From NCBI RefSeq assembly GCF_020740795.1, contig NC_067283.1, positions 115,883,206-115,947,205 on the forward strand: a stretch of 64,000 nucleotides of DNA. Direction: 5' to 3'. Position 1 is the stretch's first letter. Every line of letters begins with the position of its first letter. Shown here in pieces: positions 51,580 through 63,800 of the stretch. A program made the position numbers and the translations under genes. This DNA is from Apus apus. Lineage: Eukaryota; Chordata; Aves; Apodiformes; Apodidae. The notes under the pieces are model-generated. The model was not told the DNA's origin. It ran no database searches and saw nothing but the letters and a program-made list of their open reading frames with translations.

Positions 51580-52795
51580 TAGAATCATAGAACGTCTTGT
51601 GTTGGAAGGGACCTCTAAATGTTATCTAGTCTGACACTCCTACAATAATCAGGCACATCTCCAACTAGAAGAGATTGCTCAGAGCCCCATCAAGCCTGAC
51701 CTTGAATGTCTCCAGGAATAGGGCCTCTGCCACCTCTCTAGGCAACCTGTTCCAGTGATCCACCACCCTCATAGTAAAGAACTTTTTGCTAATGTCCAAA
51801 GTAAATCTACCTTTCTCTAGCTTGAAAACATTACTCCTTGTCCTATCATTGCATGCCCTTGTGAACATGTCTTCCCCAGCCTTCTTATAGGCCCCTTTCA
51901 GGTACTGGAAGGTTGTTTTAAGGTCCCCCTGGAGTCTTCTCTTCTTCAGGCTGAACAACCCCAACTCCCTCAGCCTGTCTTCACAGCAGAGGTGCTCCAG
52001 CCCTTTGATCATTTTTGTTGCCTTCCTCTGGACACGCCTCAACAGGTCCACATCCATCTTGTGTTGGGGGCTCCAGAGCTGGACACAGTACTCCAGGTGA
52101 AGTCTCACCAGGGCGGAGTAGAGGGGCAGAATCACCTCTCTCGATCTGCTGGCCACACTTCTTTTGATGCAGCCCAGGATGCAGTTGGCATCCTGGGCTG
52201 CAACTGCATATTCATGGCTCGTGTCCAGCTTTTGATCCACTAATACCCCCAGGTCTTTCTCCACGGGGCTGCTCTCTAGCCTGTATTCAAATCTCTGGTT
52301 ACCTCGGCCCAGGTGCAGGACCCTGCACTTGGCCTTGTTGAACCTCATGAGGTTCCCCTGGGCCCATTTCTCTAGCTTGTCCAGGTCCCTCTGGATGGCA
52401 TCCCAGCCTTCTGGTGTATTGACTGCACCACCCAGCTTCGTGTCATCAGCAAACTTGATGAGGGTGGTCTTAATGCCACCATCAATATTATTAATGAAGA
52501 CATTAAACAACACTGGACCCAGCACTGACCCCTGAGGGACACCACTTGTCACTATTTTCCATCTGGACATCAAGCCATTGACCACTACTCTCTGAATGTG
52601 ACAATCCAGCCAATTCCTTTTCCACTGAACCGTCCACCCATCAAAACCATATCTCTCTAACTTAGAGAGAAGGATGTTGTGGGGGACTGTGTCAAATGCC
52701 TTGCAAAGTCCAGATAGATGACATTCGTATATCTTCCCTTGTCCACTGATGCAGTCACTCCATTGTAGAAAGTCTCCCCTTCAACACAAAACTAC
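51580..52795 (-). repeat. CR1 LINE, 1.2 kb, with long reverse transcriptase/ORF2 C-terminal frame
   Basis: The longest CR1 in the window. On the minus strand a frame of over 300 codons (51665 to about 52585, continuing upstream without a stop to about 52690) encodes the reverse transcriptase palm ([18 protein letters not shown]; catalytic FADD in [11 protein letters not shown]) and the CR1-specific C-terminal region ([50 protein letters not shown]). A single missing base relative to CR1 as I know it near 52700 breaks the frame just after the residues LDFA. It is 5'-truncated at about 52795, so it lacks the endonuclease and ORF1 and cannot move itself. The 3' end is at about 51580. Confidence 0.93.
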
Positions 52796-54815
52796 TCATT
52801 TCTTCTGTGTCCTTCCCAATAGCACTGCAGAAAAGGGCAGGAGTCTCCTGAAGTCAAGTGGGAAGAGAAAGTGTCTATGCCCTCAGAAGAATCACATTAG
52901 AAAAAAGGCCCTGTTCTTTCAAAGGAAAGCAAGGAAAGATTCAGGGAAGACAGCACAAATGCACAGTCTCACCACTCAGCTACTACTTCCAGCACTGTCA
53001 TTACAAACCTGTGGCTCAAATGCTCCCAGATTTTCTTAGTATAGCACTGAAGAGTCAGTGGTCATCTCACTAGACTTTGAGAGACACAACAGAAGTCACC
53101 TGGACTTCTTTTCATTAAAAAAACAACAACTATAGACCAAATTCTTAGGGAACATTGTTTAAGCTATGAATTCCTTCCCTCAAAAGTGAAGAAATACCAG
53201 AGGCAGTTGTCCAGTACCTGGGTACTATTATACATAGGTGTTTACGCAAACTCTTTTTCTTCCCTAGAGTCTGCCTTATTCACAGATCAGCTACACAATA
53301 TTGCTACATTTAAGTGGAAGGACAACCATGAATTGCAAATTTTCTATCTGTGTTTTCTTCTGCAATCCTAGTGAATTTATTTGAATGAATAAGGAATGGG
53401 GGGGGGGGGAAGGAGGTATGCAATAACAGGTGGGAAGGGCTTCAGTGTTGTCTTTTTTATTACCAAAAGCTGCTCCCATCAGCACACTGCTTCAAAACCT
53501 TTACAATGTGCCGGGACATTAATTCAGCCCTGACTCAGAGGTAAGAATAAGCTGCACTGAATCACCAGCACGACTCTGTGCAGCACCCGCTTACTGTGCC
53601 GTGGCGGAGACTCGGCTCTGTCCCTCCAGCACATGCAGCTTTTAAGTGAAAACTGCTTAGTTGTCAGCATTGTTTCCCAGAAGACCATGACACTTTCTAG
53701 GTTTAAGCTAAATGTGCAGGATAGGGCTGACCTTGAAGCTCAACCATGAATTTTAACACTGGATCCTTTGGTGCGGGATCATTTGCAGACGTCACCTTTT
53801 ATTCTATTGAGGTTGGGAGAGAGATCAGATGAGTTAAGTAGAGCAGGGCTAACAAGAAGCTTTTTTTAGTTCATAATTGGTTTTACTACCTTATTGACCA
53901 AAGACTACAATAATAGTGAACCTGAGTAAAGGGAGGAGAGGCTGGAAACACTTTCTGGTGGCTCCAGTTGCCAGGGAAACAAAGTTCTCCTGCCTGTCTG
54001 CATCCAGAAATGCCAGCTCTCTGTGTGAACACAACTCTCAGGAAATGGTATATTCTGTCCTCTTCAAAAAGCAGCAAGGGAGAGTAAGGGGAAAAAGAGA
54101 GGCAGGAAGGTATATGTACTGCTGCTTCCTCAACCGTTTTTATACACATATTTTGGTCATAGCAGACTGTAAATATTCAATATAAGACTTGCGCTTTGTT
54201 GTTTGCTTGCAGATGGCAGAAGTTCACATTGTATTTTAACACAAATTACTAGTACAGATATCCACTGCTACCTTCAGAAACCAACCCAATGAGACCCTGA
54301 GCATCGGGATAAGCCTCTGTGGCCAGTCCCAAGATATGCCCATCTTCTGCAGGACAGTCCTTAGGAAGGTAGGGTGAGAACTGCCAACTGCAGGGAGCTA
54401 CTGGGCAGGTGCTGAAAAGTTTCTGACTCTAGGACTAAAAAGGAGGCGTGTCCTACAGAGGGGAGCTAACTGGCAGTGAGGAGGTGGGTGGCTGGGATTA
54501 AGCAGTTCAGCAGGTCATAACAGGAGGCCATCTGCTCTGCTCTGCTGTCACTGCCACTCCCCAGCTGGCTGTGACACAAAGGCCAGTGCCTTGGAGCAGG
54601 GGCAGAGTTGTCTAAGCAGGTCACTGCTTTGCCACCTTTCTGCATTTTGTTTAATTTCATTAAAGTCCTCAGATGAAAGTTTTATACCTTCCCCCTTTTC
54701 TGGAGCAGGCTGCAGCTGTAACTCCCAGAGCACATGCAAGACACTGAGAGGGCCTGAACATGAGCTAAAGAACAATTTTAAGTCTCTCTTGAAAAGAGAA
54801 AATTGTAGTATTCCT

Positions 54816-54846
54816 CAGATATCTGTAGAACAGCTACAGATATCTG
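54816..54846. repeat. Perfect 13-bp inverted repeat (hairpin), 5-nt loop
   Basis: Arms CAGATATCTGTAG (54816-54828) and CTACAGATATCTG (54834-54846) are exact reverse complements around the loop AACAG. Each arm itself contains the 10-bp palindrome CAGATATCTG. No T-run follows in the manner of a terminator. Function unknown. Confidence 0.9.
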
Positions 54847-55669
54847 GCCTACAGACCAGATCATCTGATATGGATCATTTTTTAAACTAAAAACCGAAAC
54901 AAAACCAAGCAAAACAAATTATCCCTAATTATTATTTACAATTACTTTTCCTGTGAGGCACTATCAATTAATCATCTTTCACAGCAAGCTGACTTCCTAG
55001 CATGTGGACATGCAGTTCTGCCTGTAGCTGGTACACTGCTGCCAGGAGGGAATGGGGATCAGCTAATACCACCTGAATTTTCACCCAGCTTTGAGATGCT
55101 GTTGATACCATTATAAGTTTTACAGGAACGAATAAAAGATTAGCCTGCTCATTTCTTTCTGGGATCATCCCAGTGGATTGTGTGGAATAAGAACTGATTT
55201 CCTCCCGAAGTGCTAAAGCTACTGGAAAGCCTTCTTTTTACCTTTTTGACAAGAAAAAAAAAAAAAGATGATTCATTTTCAGGAGGTAAAAACATACATA
55301 CCAATGATACCCAAATCTTAATCTTCTTTGCTTCAGATTTAGAATTATTTGTTAGGTTTTCCTGATGCCCAGCAGCAGTAAGAATAAGACTGAAAACAAA
55401 TGGTGTAGCGACAGCTAGAGAAAATAAAATTGTACCTATAGAACCCCTATACCTCACCCTTCCCACCTTCTCTGCCTCCTGATTTTGGCACCTTCACTCA
55501 TACATAATTAATTGCTTGAGCACAACTGTGCTGTAATGAAAAGGGGAGGGGACAATTTAGGTCTCTGAAAGAGGGGTTGTGCCTGCACCAGTTAAGCCAG
55601 CTTCTGCTTATTCCAGGAGAGAATGGGGAAAGCTAAAGCTCCCTTAGCCATTCCACCTTCCCTTTTCCC

Positions 55670-56110
55670 CACTAATGGCGTCCTGTTAGTTGCTCAGTCG
55701 ATACCACAGGAACCGCAGGAGTGAAGAGTATATTAACAGTGACACTGAGAGTGAAGAGCACATTACGTACTCACCAAACAACCCCTGAACTATTGGAGGT
55801 GATTCGGGTTGATTTGAGCCCCACCCAACAAAGGGTTAAGAACTGGCAAAAGCAATTACTCAAACAGAAGAGAAGGGTTGGGGCGGGAGGAAACCTAAAA
55901 TCTATCGACCTGCACAGAGAGTCCCCCCCCCAAAAAACAAACAAACAAACAAACAAACAAACATCCACAAACAAAAACCCACAAGCTCTGTACGAGGCAG
56001 GGACGGGACACCCGGGGCGGAGGCCGGTGCCCTCCTTCCCCCCTCCATCCCCAGCGCCGTTCTGGGAAGGAACAGCAGAGGGTGCAGCTGCCCCGAGCCC
56101 TACTGAGTTG
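55670..56110. promoter_or_regulatory. CpG-rich patch about 7 kb upstream of OPRK1 start codon
   Basis: By eye about 15 CpGs in roughly 440 bp, including a dense core GGGGCGGAGGCCGGTG at 56014-56029, against an AT-rich, CpG-poor background. It is not part of a recognised LTR. It could be an upstream promoter, a first exon of an unannotated transcript, or a regulatory element. No coding sequence is recognised in it. Confidence 0.35.
55926..55964. repeat. (CAAA)n tract after a poly(C) run
   Basis: A run of eight or more C followed by A-rich sequence and about seven CAAA units. It lies inside a locally CpG-rich patch. Confidence 0.9.
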
Positions 56111-57577
56111 TAGATCACTAAGTGTGAAAATGAACCTGGAAACGCCTGCCAGTGTTTGGCAACATACAGGAGTGAGATTTTGGGACACTCTTGTTTAAAT
56201 AAGTGATGCAAGAAGAAAATGAGTCTGCGATCAATTTATCAATTGCTTTCAACTGCTCGAGTTGGGTATCAAACTGGGAAACTCATGCTTCACTTTGAAG
56301 GAAACTGTGTGGGTCACATATCATAAAAAAAGCCCAACTTCATTGTCATTGTTTGCTCTGTGTGGTGCCACAAAATTCAGTAATACTGCTCATGGAGTAA
56401 AAATTCCAGGCTAAAAGTTTAATTTCTAAACCACAAGGAGGAGAGGAAGGAGAAGATAATTCTCATTAGCAGCACAACAGAGAAAGTTACACGAGCAACC
56501 CAGGCTGAGCAAACCCTACAGAAGGAGAAGGTGTTGACGAGGTATCATTAGTGCGAGCAAGTGACACCAACAAGAAACATCCAATGTAAATTAAGACTTT
56601 GGCAAGAGAACAAAGGAAATCATCAAAGGCTTAGACATCACACTGAAGTGCATACTACGTGACTGGATTGTCTTCACCTTTTTTTCTGATTTCACCTCTT
56701 TTACTGTTAGCATAACTGCCTATTATTGCAAATTATCAGCATATTCATAAAGTAAATGGGACCAAGGCTCTTCCAATTTATTTGAATAAATTAGAATCCT
56801 GTTCCAGCTAATCTTCCAAAGTGCTTTTCAGTTGTGGTAAAAGGAGATTACTAATTGCTTTAGGTTGCTAATTACTTTACATGCTGAAGGATTTTAAATT
56901 TTTTAAATGCAAAGTAAATGCAAAGGTTTTTGCATTTACAAAATGTGTTTTCAAAGGAAACCTTTGAAACCTTAGAAACAGAAAGTATTTTATTGCCCAA
57001 TGGTTTTATTTTAGTTCAATAGTTAGTTTAGTTTAGTTCAATAGCATGCTTTAAGTGAAGACTTCAGCATGTCCTTACTGCCTGTGACTTCTGGCTTGTT
57101 CTGTCATACAAAGTGTCAGAGACTGCCTTCTAGGAGCAGGGACAGTTGGCCAGGCAGGCATTTTGTGTGGCCATCTGTTGAAGATGGAACAATCAGTGTT
57201 TTGTCCACACAGGCTATTGAGGAACAAGATATTAAACATGCACCTAAGTGCTTATTTCATATGACAGTAACAAATCACGGATTAGCCTTAGAAAACAGGA
57301 GACATGCATACAGTCTGTGATGCTCCTGACAATATGTAACCCTTTGGCTCATTTGCATCCTAGAGACAGAAGCTTTCCTAAGAAATACTCACCTTAGAGT
57401 GACTGGGCCCAGCAACAGGCTTCTTATGAAGATATGCAATTTCTAAGATCTGCATCGTAACTAAAACCAATGTTACTCCTAAAATTTACCTACACGTAGC
57501 CAGAATGTAAATGTTTTTTTATAGGTGTGCCATCCAATGGGTCTAGGTAATTTTGCACAACAAACAGACAAATAATC

Positions 57578-57706
57578 ATCATAGAACCATAGAGTCATAG
57601 AATGGTTTGTGTTGGAAGGGACCTTAAAGATCATCCAGTTCCAACCCCCCTGCATGGGTAGGGACACCTCCCACTAGACCAGGTTGCTCAAAGCCCTGTC
57701 CTGTGG
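57578..57706 (-). repeat. CR1 LINE 3' end
   Basis: Plus strand: TCATAGAATGGTTTGTGTTG, GGGACCTTAAAGATCATCCA and CACTAGACCAGGTTGCTCAA. A recent-looking short 5'-truncated copy. Confidence 0.92.
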
Positions 57707-58914
57707 TTAGCTGGCAAAGACAGTCTTCTATAGCAGGTTTTCCTCAAGCCAGAAAAGCTCAAGATCTGTAAATAACCTATTCTTGAACATAATTTTTGTA
57801 GGAACTATCTACTTCAATGGCACTTTATTACTGCTGATGATGGAAGATGGACACATATATAGACATACAGGGAGACTGAGAGAGAGAGGGGGCTCCAGCA
57901 GCTGAGGATGGCAAGTGGATTGGTGGTTGGGGTTACAGAAACAACTCTTTAGCCTTTCCTCTTGGAGCCTGTCCATTGTAGATAAACAAATATTTAGAGA
58001 AGGACAATTTGCTCTCTAGTCTAGTAGCCAAAATTCTTGTGAGACATGTAGAAAACCACGGTTCACCTCCTTGCTCCAAACTAGATAAAATAACTGTCTC
58101 AATCTCCCACATGCTGGGCAAGCATGCCTGTCCTTACTGGATTCCATCAGTAATGTGGTTGGTTTCATCCAGAACATTCACACTTAAATTGCCGACAACA
58201 ATTTAACCTGTAAATTCTAGTAATAAAACTTAAATATTTCAACATAAATTAGAAAATCATCTCACTGAATTCTTAGGTATGAATCTGAGTGTCTTATTTC
58301 AGCTACTCACATCTGAGGTTCTGTCTGTAGATTTTTAATTAAATTTACCTTTAATTTTTCCAAGTGTTTATGGGATGTTGTATAGTTTGAAGCCCCGTGA
58401 TACTTGTAGAATGCTTAATCCACCTCTTAAATGGATTGAGTTAGAGAAGTCTCAAAAACTATTCAGATTATTTTAAATTGTGTTAGCAGGCAGCAATACA
58501 TACAGACACAATTATGGGCCCTCTAGCAGGATAGGTTTATGATTTATGATGTCAAAATTTGTATGGAAGAGACTGAAAGTCATAAAGAAAAACTTCTTCA
58601 AGATAATTTGTATTCTACTGTTCTGGAATAGTCAACTGAGTGTAACAGGATTAAAATATATATTGCAGCACTGCAAGATCTGTGTATACTTCTAGTGCTT
58701 CATGGCAGTGACCCATACTGTATTGTTTCAGAAATAACAACGTACAGTTTCAGAGATCATCTTAGATGATTGCAGGGATGAATCTTGCTTCCAAGGAAAC
58801 AAGGGTCTGGGTTCTATAGACAGGTCTACTGAGTGCAAAGGATCATGATGAAGTGTTCTTCCTTAAGATTTTCAGATCAGTGCAGGATACCTCTTGTCAG
58901 TAACTTCCTCTCCA

Positions 58915-59632
58915 TTATCCACCAATAGGTGGACCTGCTGGAAAGCAGTTCTGAGGAGAAGGATCTGGGAGTCTTGGTAGATAGTAAATTATCCATGAGA
59001 CAGCAATGTGCCCTTGCCACCAAGAAGGCCAGTGGCATCCTGGGCTGCATAGGGAACTGTGGCCAGTAATCAAGGGGGGTCATTCTCCCCCTCTTCTCTG
59101 CCCTGATGAGGCCACAATCTGGAATACTGCATCCAGTTCTGGGCTCCCCAGTTCAAGAGAGACAGGGGACTACTAGAGAGAGTCCAGGAGTGCAACAAAG
59201 GTGATTGGGGGATCATCTCCCTTATGAAGAAAGGCTGAGAGAGCTGGGACCCTTTAGCCTGGAGAAGAGAAGGCTGAGGGGAGACCTTATTAATGCCTAC
59301 AAGTATCTAAAGGGCGGGTGCAGGGAGGATGGGGCCAGAGTCTTTTCACTATTTCCCAGTGACAGGATGAGGAGCAACTGGCACAAACTGGAACATAGGA
59401 AGTTCCATTTAAATGTGAGGAAAAACTTATTTACAGTGAGGGTAACAGGGCACTAGAAGAGGCTGCTCAGGGAGGTGAAGTCTCCTTCTCTGGAGATATT
59501 CAAGATCTGCCTGGATGCAGTCTTGAGTATTGTGCTCTAGGGGATCCTGCTTTAGCGGGTGAGTTGGACTAGGTGATCTCTACAGGTCCCTTCCAACTCT
59601 GACAACTCTGTGATTCCATGATTTCATGAAAT
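58915..59632 (+). repeat. CR1 LINE 3' fragment, 0.7 kb
   Basis: Contains GAGAAGGATCTGGGAGTCTT, GGCATCCTGGGCTGCATAGG, GATGAGGCCACAATCTGGAA, TTTAGCCTGGAGAAGAGAAG and a terminal TGTGATTCCATGATTTCATG. The translation of 59205-59456 ([20 protein letters not shown]) is the CR1 ORF2 C-terminus. Frame breaks separate it from the upstream part. Confidence 0.92.
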
Positions 59633-60520
59633 ACCAAACACAGAGGAGCAGTTTTTAAGAACCAGACAGGATGAAAAAAAAGAAAAAAAACCAATTATTC
59701 TACAGGAGAGGTGACACCCTAAATTTTGTATCTAGTCTGGATGATACAAGAATGAACCATTTGAAAGTAGACAGGGTCAAACAGAGGCCTCTGCTCTTAT
59801 ACCTTTGCTGCCTCTGGAAAAAAAAAAATATATATTAATGAGCCCAAGGCAACCACAAAGAGTTACACTCCTGGGTTTCTCAAAGTATCATGGGGAGGAA
59901 AAGCAGATAAGCTGTTCTTGTAATTAGATTTTCTCTTCTTTTGTGTCTCTATGGCAACAAAATAACCAAGGATCTTCAGAGTTCATGGTTATCCCTGCTA
60001 TTCATACTGACCCCACTGGCAAGATCAGTCCCACCGCCCCTGGAAGTGCTTCTCAGAGGCACATTGGGTTTTAGGTGAAAGTCCTCTTTCACAGATGTTG
60101 CCATGGAAGCTTCTTAATAACCCTGCTCCAGCAAGCTTTTACTGTGCAATTACCAGCTGGCAGTTTGACTCAAAAAGCCTGCAGTCCCTTGGCACTGTGA
60201 TTAATCTGAAGATCCATGGTCTATTTCACCTGACACTAGTATTATGCACCTGTAGTTTGCCTTGACTTGTTAGCCCTCCACTCAAACTGATGCTTTTCCT
60301 GGTCACTGGTTCTCCCTGTAATTCCTACTCCATAGCTGCTAGTTTATCCCCTGGGTTAGTATGTTATACCAAGCAGCTGTATCTTAAAGAATAAATCATT
60401 AAGTAAAACAATACATATTTAACAATGAACTATGGTAACTTAACTATTTCTGGTACATCTAAGATAATACAATAGTGATAATTAGGTTAAATATTATAAC
60501 CTTATCTACATAAGAAGAAG

Positions 60521-60582
60521 GTAGATGTAGATGTAGATGTAGATGTAGATGTAGATGTAGATGTAGATGTAGATGTAGATGT
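60521..60582. repeat. (GTAGAT)n hexanucleotide microsatellite, about 10 copies
   Basis: Perfect tandem GTAGAT from 60521 to the CR1 junction at 60582. It creates a spurious repetitive Tyr-Ile reading frame on the minus strand. Confidence 0.97.
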
Positions 60583-60800
60583 ATCTCCTCAGTGTGAAGG
60601 TGATGAGACCCTGGAACAGGTTGCCCAGTGAAGCTGTGTAAACCCCATTCCTGGAAGTATTCAAGGCCAGGTTGGATGGGGCTTTGAGTAACCTGATCTG
60701 GTGGGAGGTGTCCCCGCCCATGGCAAGGGGATTGGACCTAGGTGATCTGTAAGGTCCCTTCCAACCCCAAACCATTCTATGATGCAATTCTATAATCATG
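60583..60800 (+). repeat. CR1 LINE 3' end adjoining a hexamer microsatellite
   Basis: ATCTCCTCAGTGTGAAGGTG, GACCCTGGAACAGGTTGCCC, TGGATGGGGCTTTGAGTAAC and CCCTTCCAACCCCAAACCAT, ending ATTCTATGATGCAATTCTAT. The 5' truncation point coincides with the end of the GTAGAT array. Confidence 0.9.
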
Positions 60801-63800
60801 TAAGCTTTCTACAAAGACCATTTCTGCAACAACTTATGTCAACAAATTGAAGGACAGTTTTATTTAGTATTGTTCTTTCACAGGTTTTGTCCCTTGAAAA
60901 GATAATTAAGAATTTAGCATTTCCAGATTAACAATTCCTCCTAGAGAGAAGGTATCTCTAGGAGAGGATTCAAGTCCAACATTTTCGAACCTACATCCCA
61001 TATATACACTCAGTTCTTTTATGGACCTTGTTTTGTGCACAACTGGAATGATTAAATAAATTCTGCCAGCAAAATTGTCTGAACCAGCCCTGCATGGAGG
61101 AAGAGGGAAATGCCACTGGTGATGGAGACTTTTCTGCATTTTGAGCAGTCTAATTAATTCTAGCACAGTGTTTTACAAACTGCTCAAGAACCACAGTACT
61201 GTGGTGAGGGAAATACCATTAAAAGGATCACCATCTGTAAGGCAGAGAAAACACATCAAGGTTTTACTGTGCCTCCTGACATGCTGAAGAAATCAATAAG
61301 AGGGCCAGAAGCAGACTAAGAAGTCCCTTCTTTTTTTCTTCTACTTATTTTCTCATTTACCAGATCATGTGTCTGGCTTCCTTGCAAGCTTTCCTGTCAT
61401 TCCTCTTCCTAAAGCTTTTTCCCTGGCTGGTTGTGCATAAGACCTGTGAACCTGCTGTGAGTCAAACAGCCCATCTCTATCAAAACCTATCCACTAGTGG
61501 CTGGCAGGACTTAATCCAATTATCCTTGTTAGTAAGGCCCTGCAGGACAGGCTTTTTAGAAAAGTAAATTATTTCTCTGTGATTTCAAATCTATGAAATA
61601 ACAGCACACCTAACACTATTCCCTGTGGAAACATCTGTCCTTAGTATTTCACACCACCTGCATATTCAGGAAATCAGTCACTTTCATACTCTGAATATGG
61701 CTCTTTACCACGCAGGAGAAAGAAGGGGCTGTGTGAGCCACCTACTCAACTCTAGGCTGACAGGTATTATATAAAATCCATATCCTATTGGTGTTGTAAC
61801 TTTATGAGATAAAGGATTATTAATTAGTGTGCACAAGAATAATTTCAGAAACCAAGCACCAGCAGCACTTGCAGTACTAGGAGCTAACTAATGCCTCATC
61901 TGCCAGTCTTTAAAAAATCTATTAATACAAATAAAAACATATATACTCAATAACTGATAATTAGCACTTGCATCACTACTTACATTGAAAGATGTAAGCA
62001 ACAATTAATTAGAGCTATTAAAATATCAAAGTATGCCATTTGCCTTTCCAGCTTTTGTTTTACTTCCCAGAGATATACAAATTGCCCATTATCTTATCAA
62101 ACCTACATTTTTGTAACACTTTGTACACCTCTGAGTTTTGAAAAAGATCTCTTAATCATGAATTGATATATGAGAGAGAACAAATCTTCAAAGTGCCTTG
62201 AGAAGTTGCAACCAAGAAATAAGAAAACCAGAAAATGAGGAAGTATGTCACATTTTATTCTGACACTAATGAATCTTTAAGGTGCAAATACCATAAATAT
62301 GAAATACAACTGGCAAATTATAATTTACCTCTCTTGGGGAGGATTCAAATCTGAGGGCTTTAAAATTCTGTCAGATGTTAAAACAGAATTGAAAAATGGC
62401 TGCAAAGTTATTTTTTCTCTGTTAAATTATTGGCTACATAGCTCTCCTTCTACAATAGAATATGCAAATATTTTTGGTCCTAAAATATAGATAAGCATCT
62501 CTTTTTCTTCCTATGATCATCTCCCCTGACTGCACTGGTATTAAATGTTTCCTATTCTTATTTTTGAGGGAGTTTTGTTTTGCTTATTTTCTTTCTTAAT
62601 TTAACACACAATGGCAAATTCAATCAATTTAGCTGCAACTAAGTTCTGAACATGATGAACATAAGCTCTGATAAGCTTAGCAACTCGTCTTCAATAATAA
62701 AAAAATACGTTACATACTCATTAAGTATTTCATTTATGCAGTATAAATATACTTGCATATAAAAAAAAACACTGATAGACAACATTAAACACCTTCTGAG
62801 AGTCTCATACAGTTTTACCAACACTATTAATTCCTCTTTTCATGTAAAGCCAAATTGTTGGTAGATAAAAATAATCAAATTCACAAAATACAGGTAATGC
62901 CTGGCTAGCAAGGAGAACAATGCCAGAATTAATAATGCTTTAAAAGTATATTTAACCTCCCTGGCCTAAATACACTTCCACTGAAAACTAGAAGAACAGG
63001 ATAAGTACTGCAAAAATATACTTCCATTGAAAAATGTTCAAATCACTCTGACAGTAACAATTTGTTGGCAAGATTAAGCCATTTTACTGAACCACCAAAG
63101 TCAGCAAAATAAGCACAAGTTTGTGGCCCCATTCACCTTGCCCTACAGCAGCCAATGAAAAGGCATCAGCACCTCCCTCTACAAGCAAAGAAATTCTCCT
63201 CCTGCCCCTTCCCAGAGCCCCAGTGCAGGGCTATTCCCAGAGGCTTTGAAATCAGCCTTTAAGGATCAGCAGCAGGTGGAGATGCTCAGCCATTGTCCTT
63301 GCTGAAACACTGGGTTTCCGTTTTCAGACAGACTTTTAAAAGGAGATGTTTTTATTCCTCATGTTAACTTGCTGCCTTTAGCTTAATGATTTTAAGGGAA
63401 AATGGCAAAGAAGAAAAGAACTCAGCCACTTCAGAGAAAAAGGTGAGGCAGTTTGGTTTTACCTTGTCTTTTGAATGAGGCCCTCTGCTTACTAGCACAT
63501 CTTAGCAAAAAGACTTCATATTTTTCAGAATTTAATCACCTTGGAGCACTGCTCGTAGGGAAACTTCCCCAAATATGCTAGGTTGAAAACTTTTGAAAAA
63601 TCTCACTTAGTAAGTGCCTTGAAGAGACTTGTCAGACCATAAGAAGATGACATCCCCATAGAGGCTTCTCATCCTGAGCAGCTTGACTCCAGCTGAACAC
63701 AGCTATCTCAGCTCAACAGGTCCTGCCTTGTGCTGAGGCAGCAGGGAGGAAAAGGAAGAGATGCACAGAGGGAAATAAAAGAAAGGAGGATCATGAGGCT

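Larger units (their letters stand above)
52796..57577. other. Upstream intergenic region with hairpin and CpG patch
   Basis: No gene is recognised. It holds the G run at 53399, the hairpin at 54816, the CpG-rich patch at 55670-56110 and an AT-rich homeodomain-motif-like stretch at 56640-56900. Confidence 0.5.

Noticed and set aside
55721..56211. 130-146-codon frames across the CpG patch
   Set aside because: They run through the (CAAA)n and poly(C) tracts and encode simple repeats; no conserved domain.
60506..60799. 97-codon minus-strand frame with alternating Tyr-Ile
   Set aside because: Translation of the GTAGAT microsatellite plus the antisense of a CR1.
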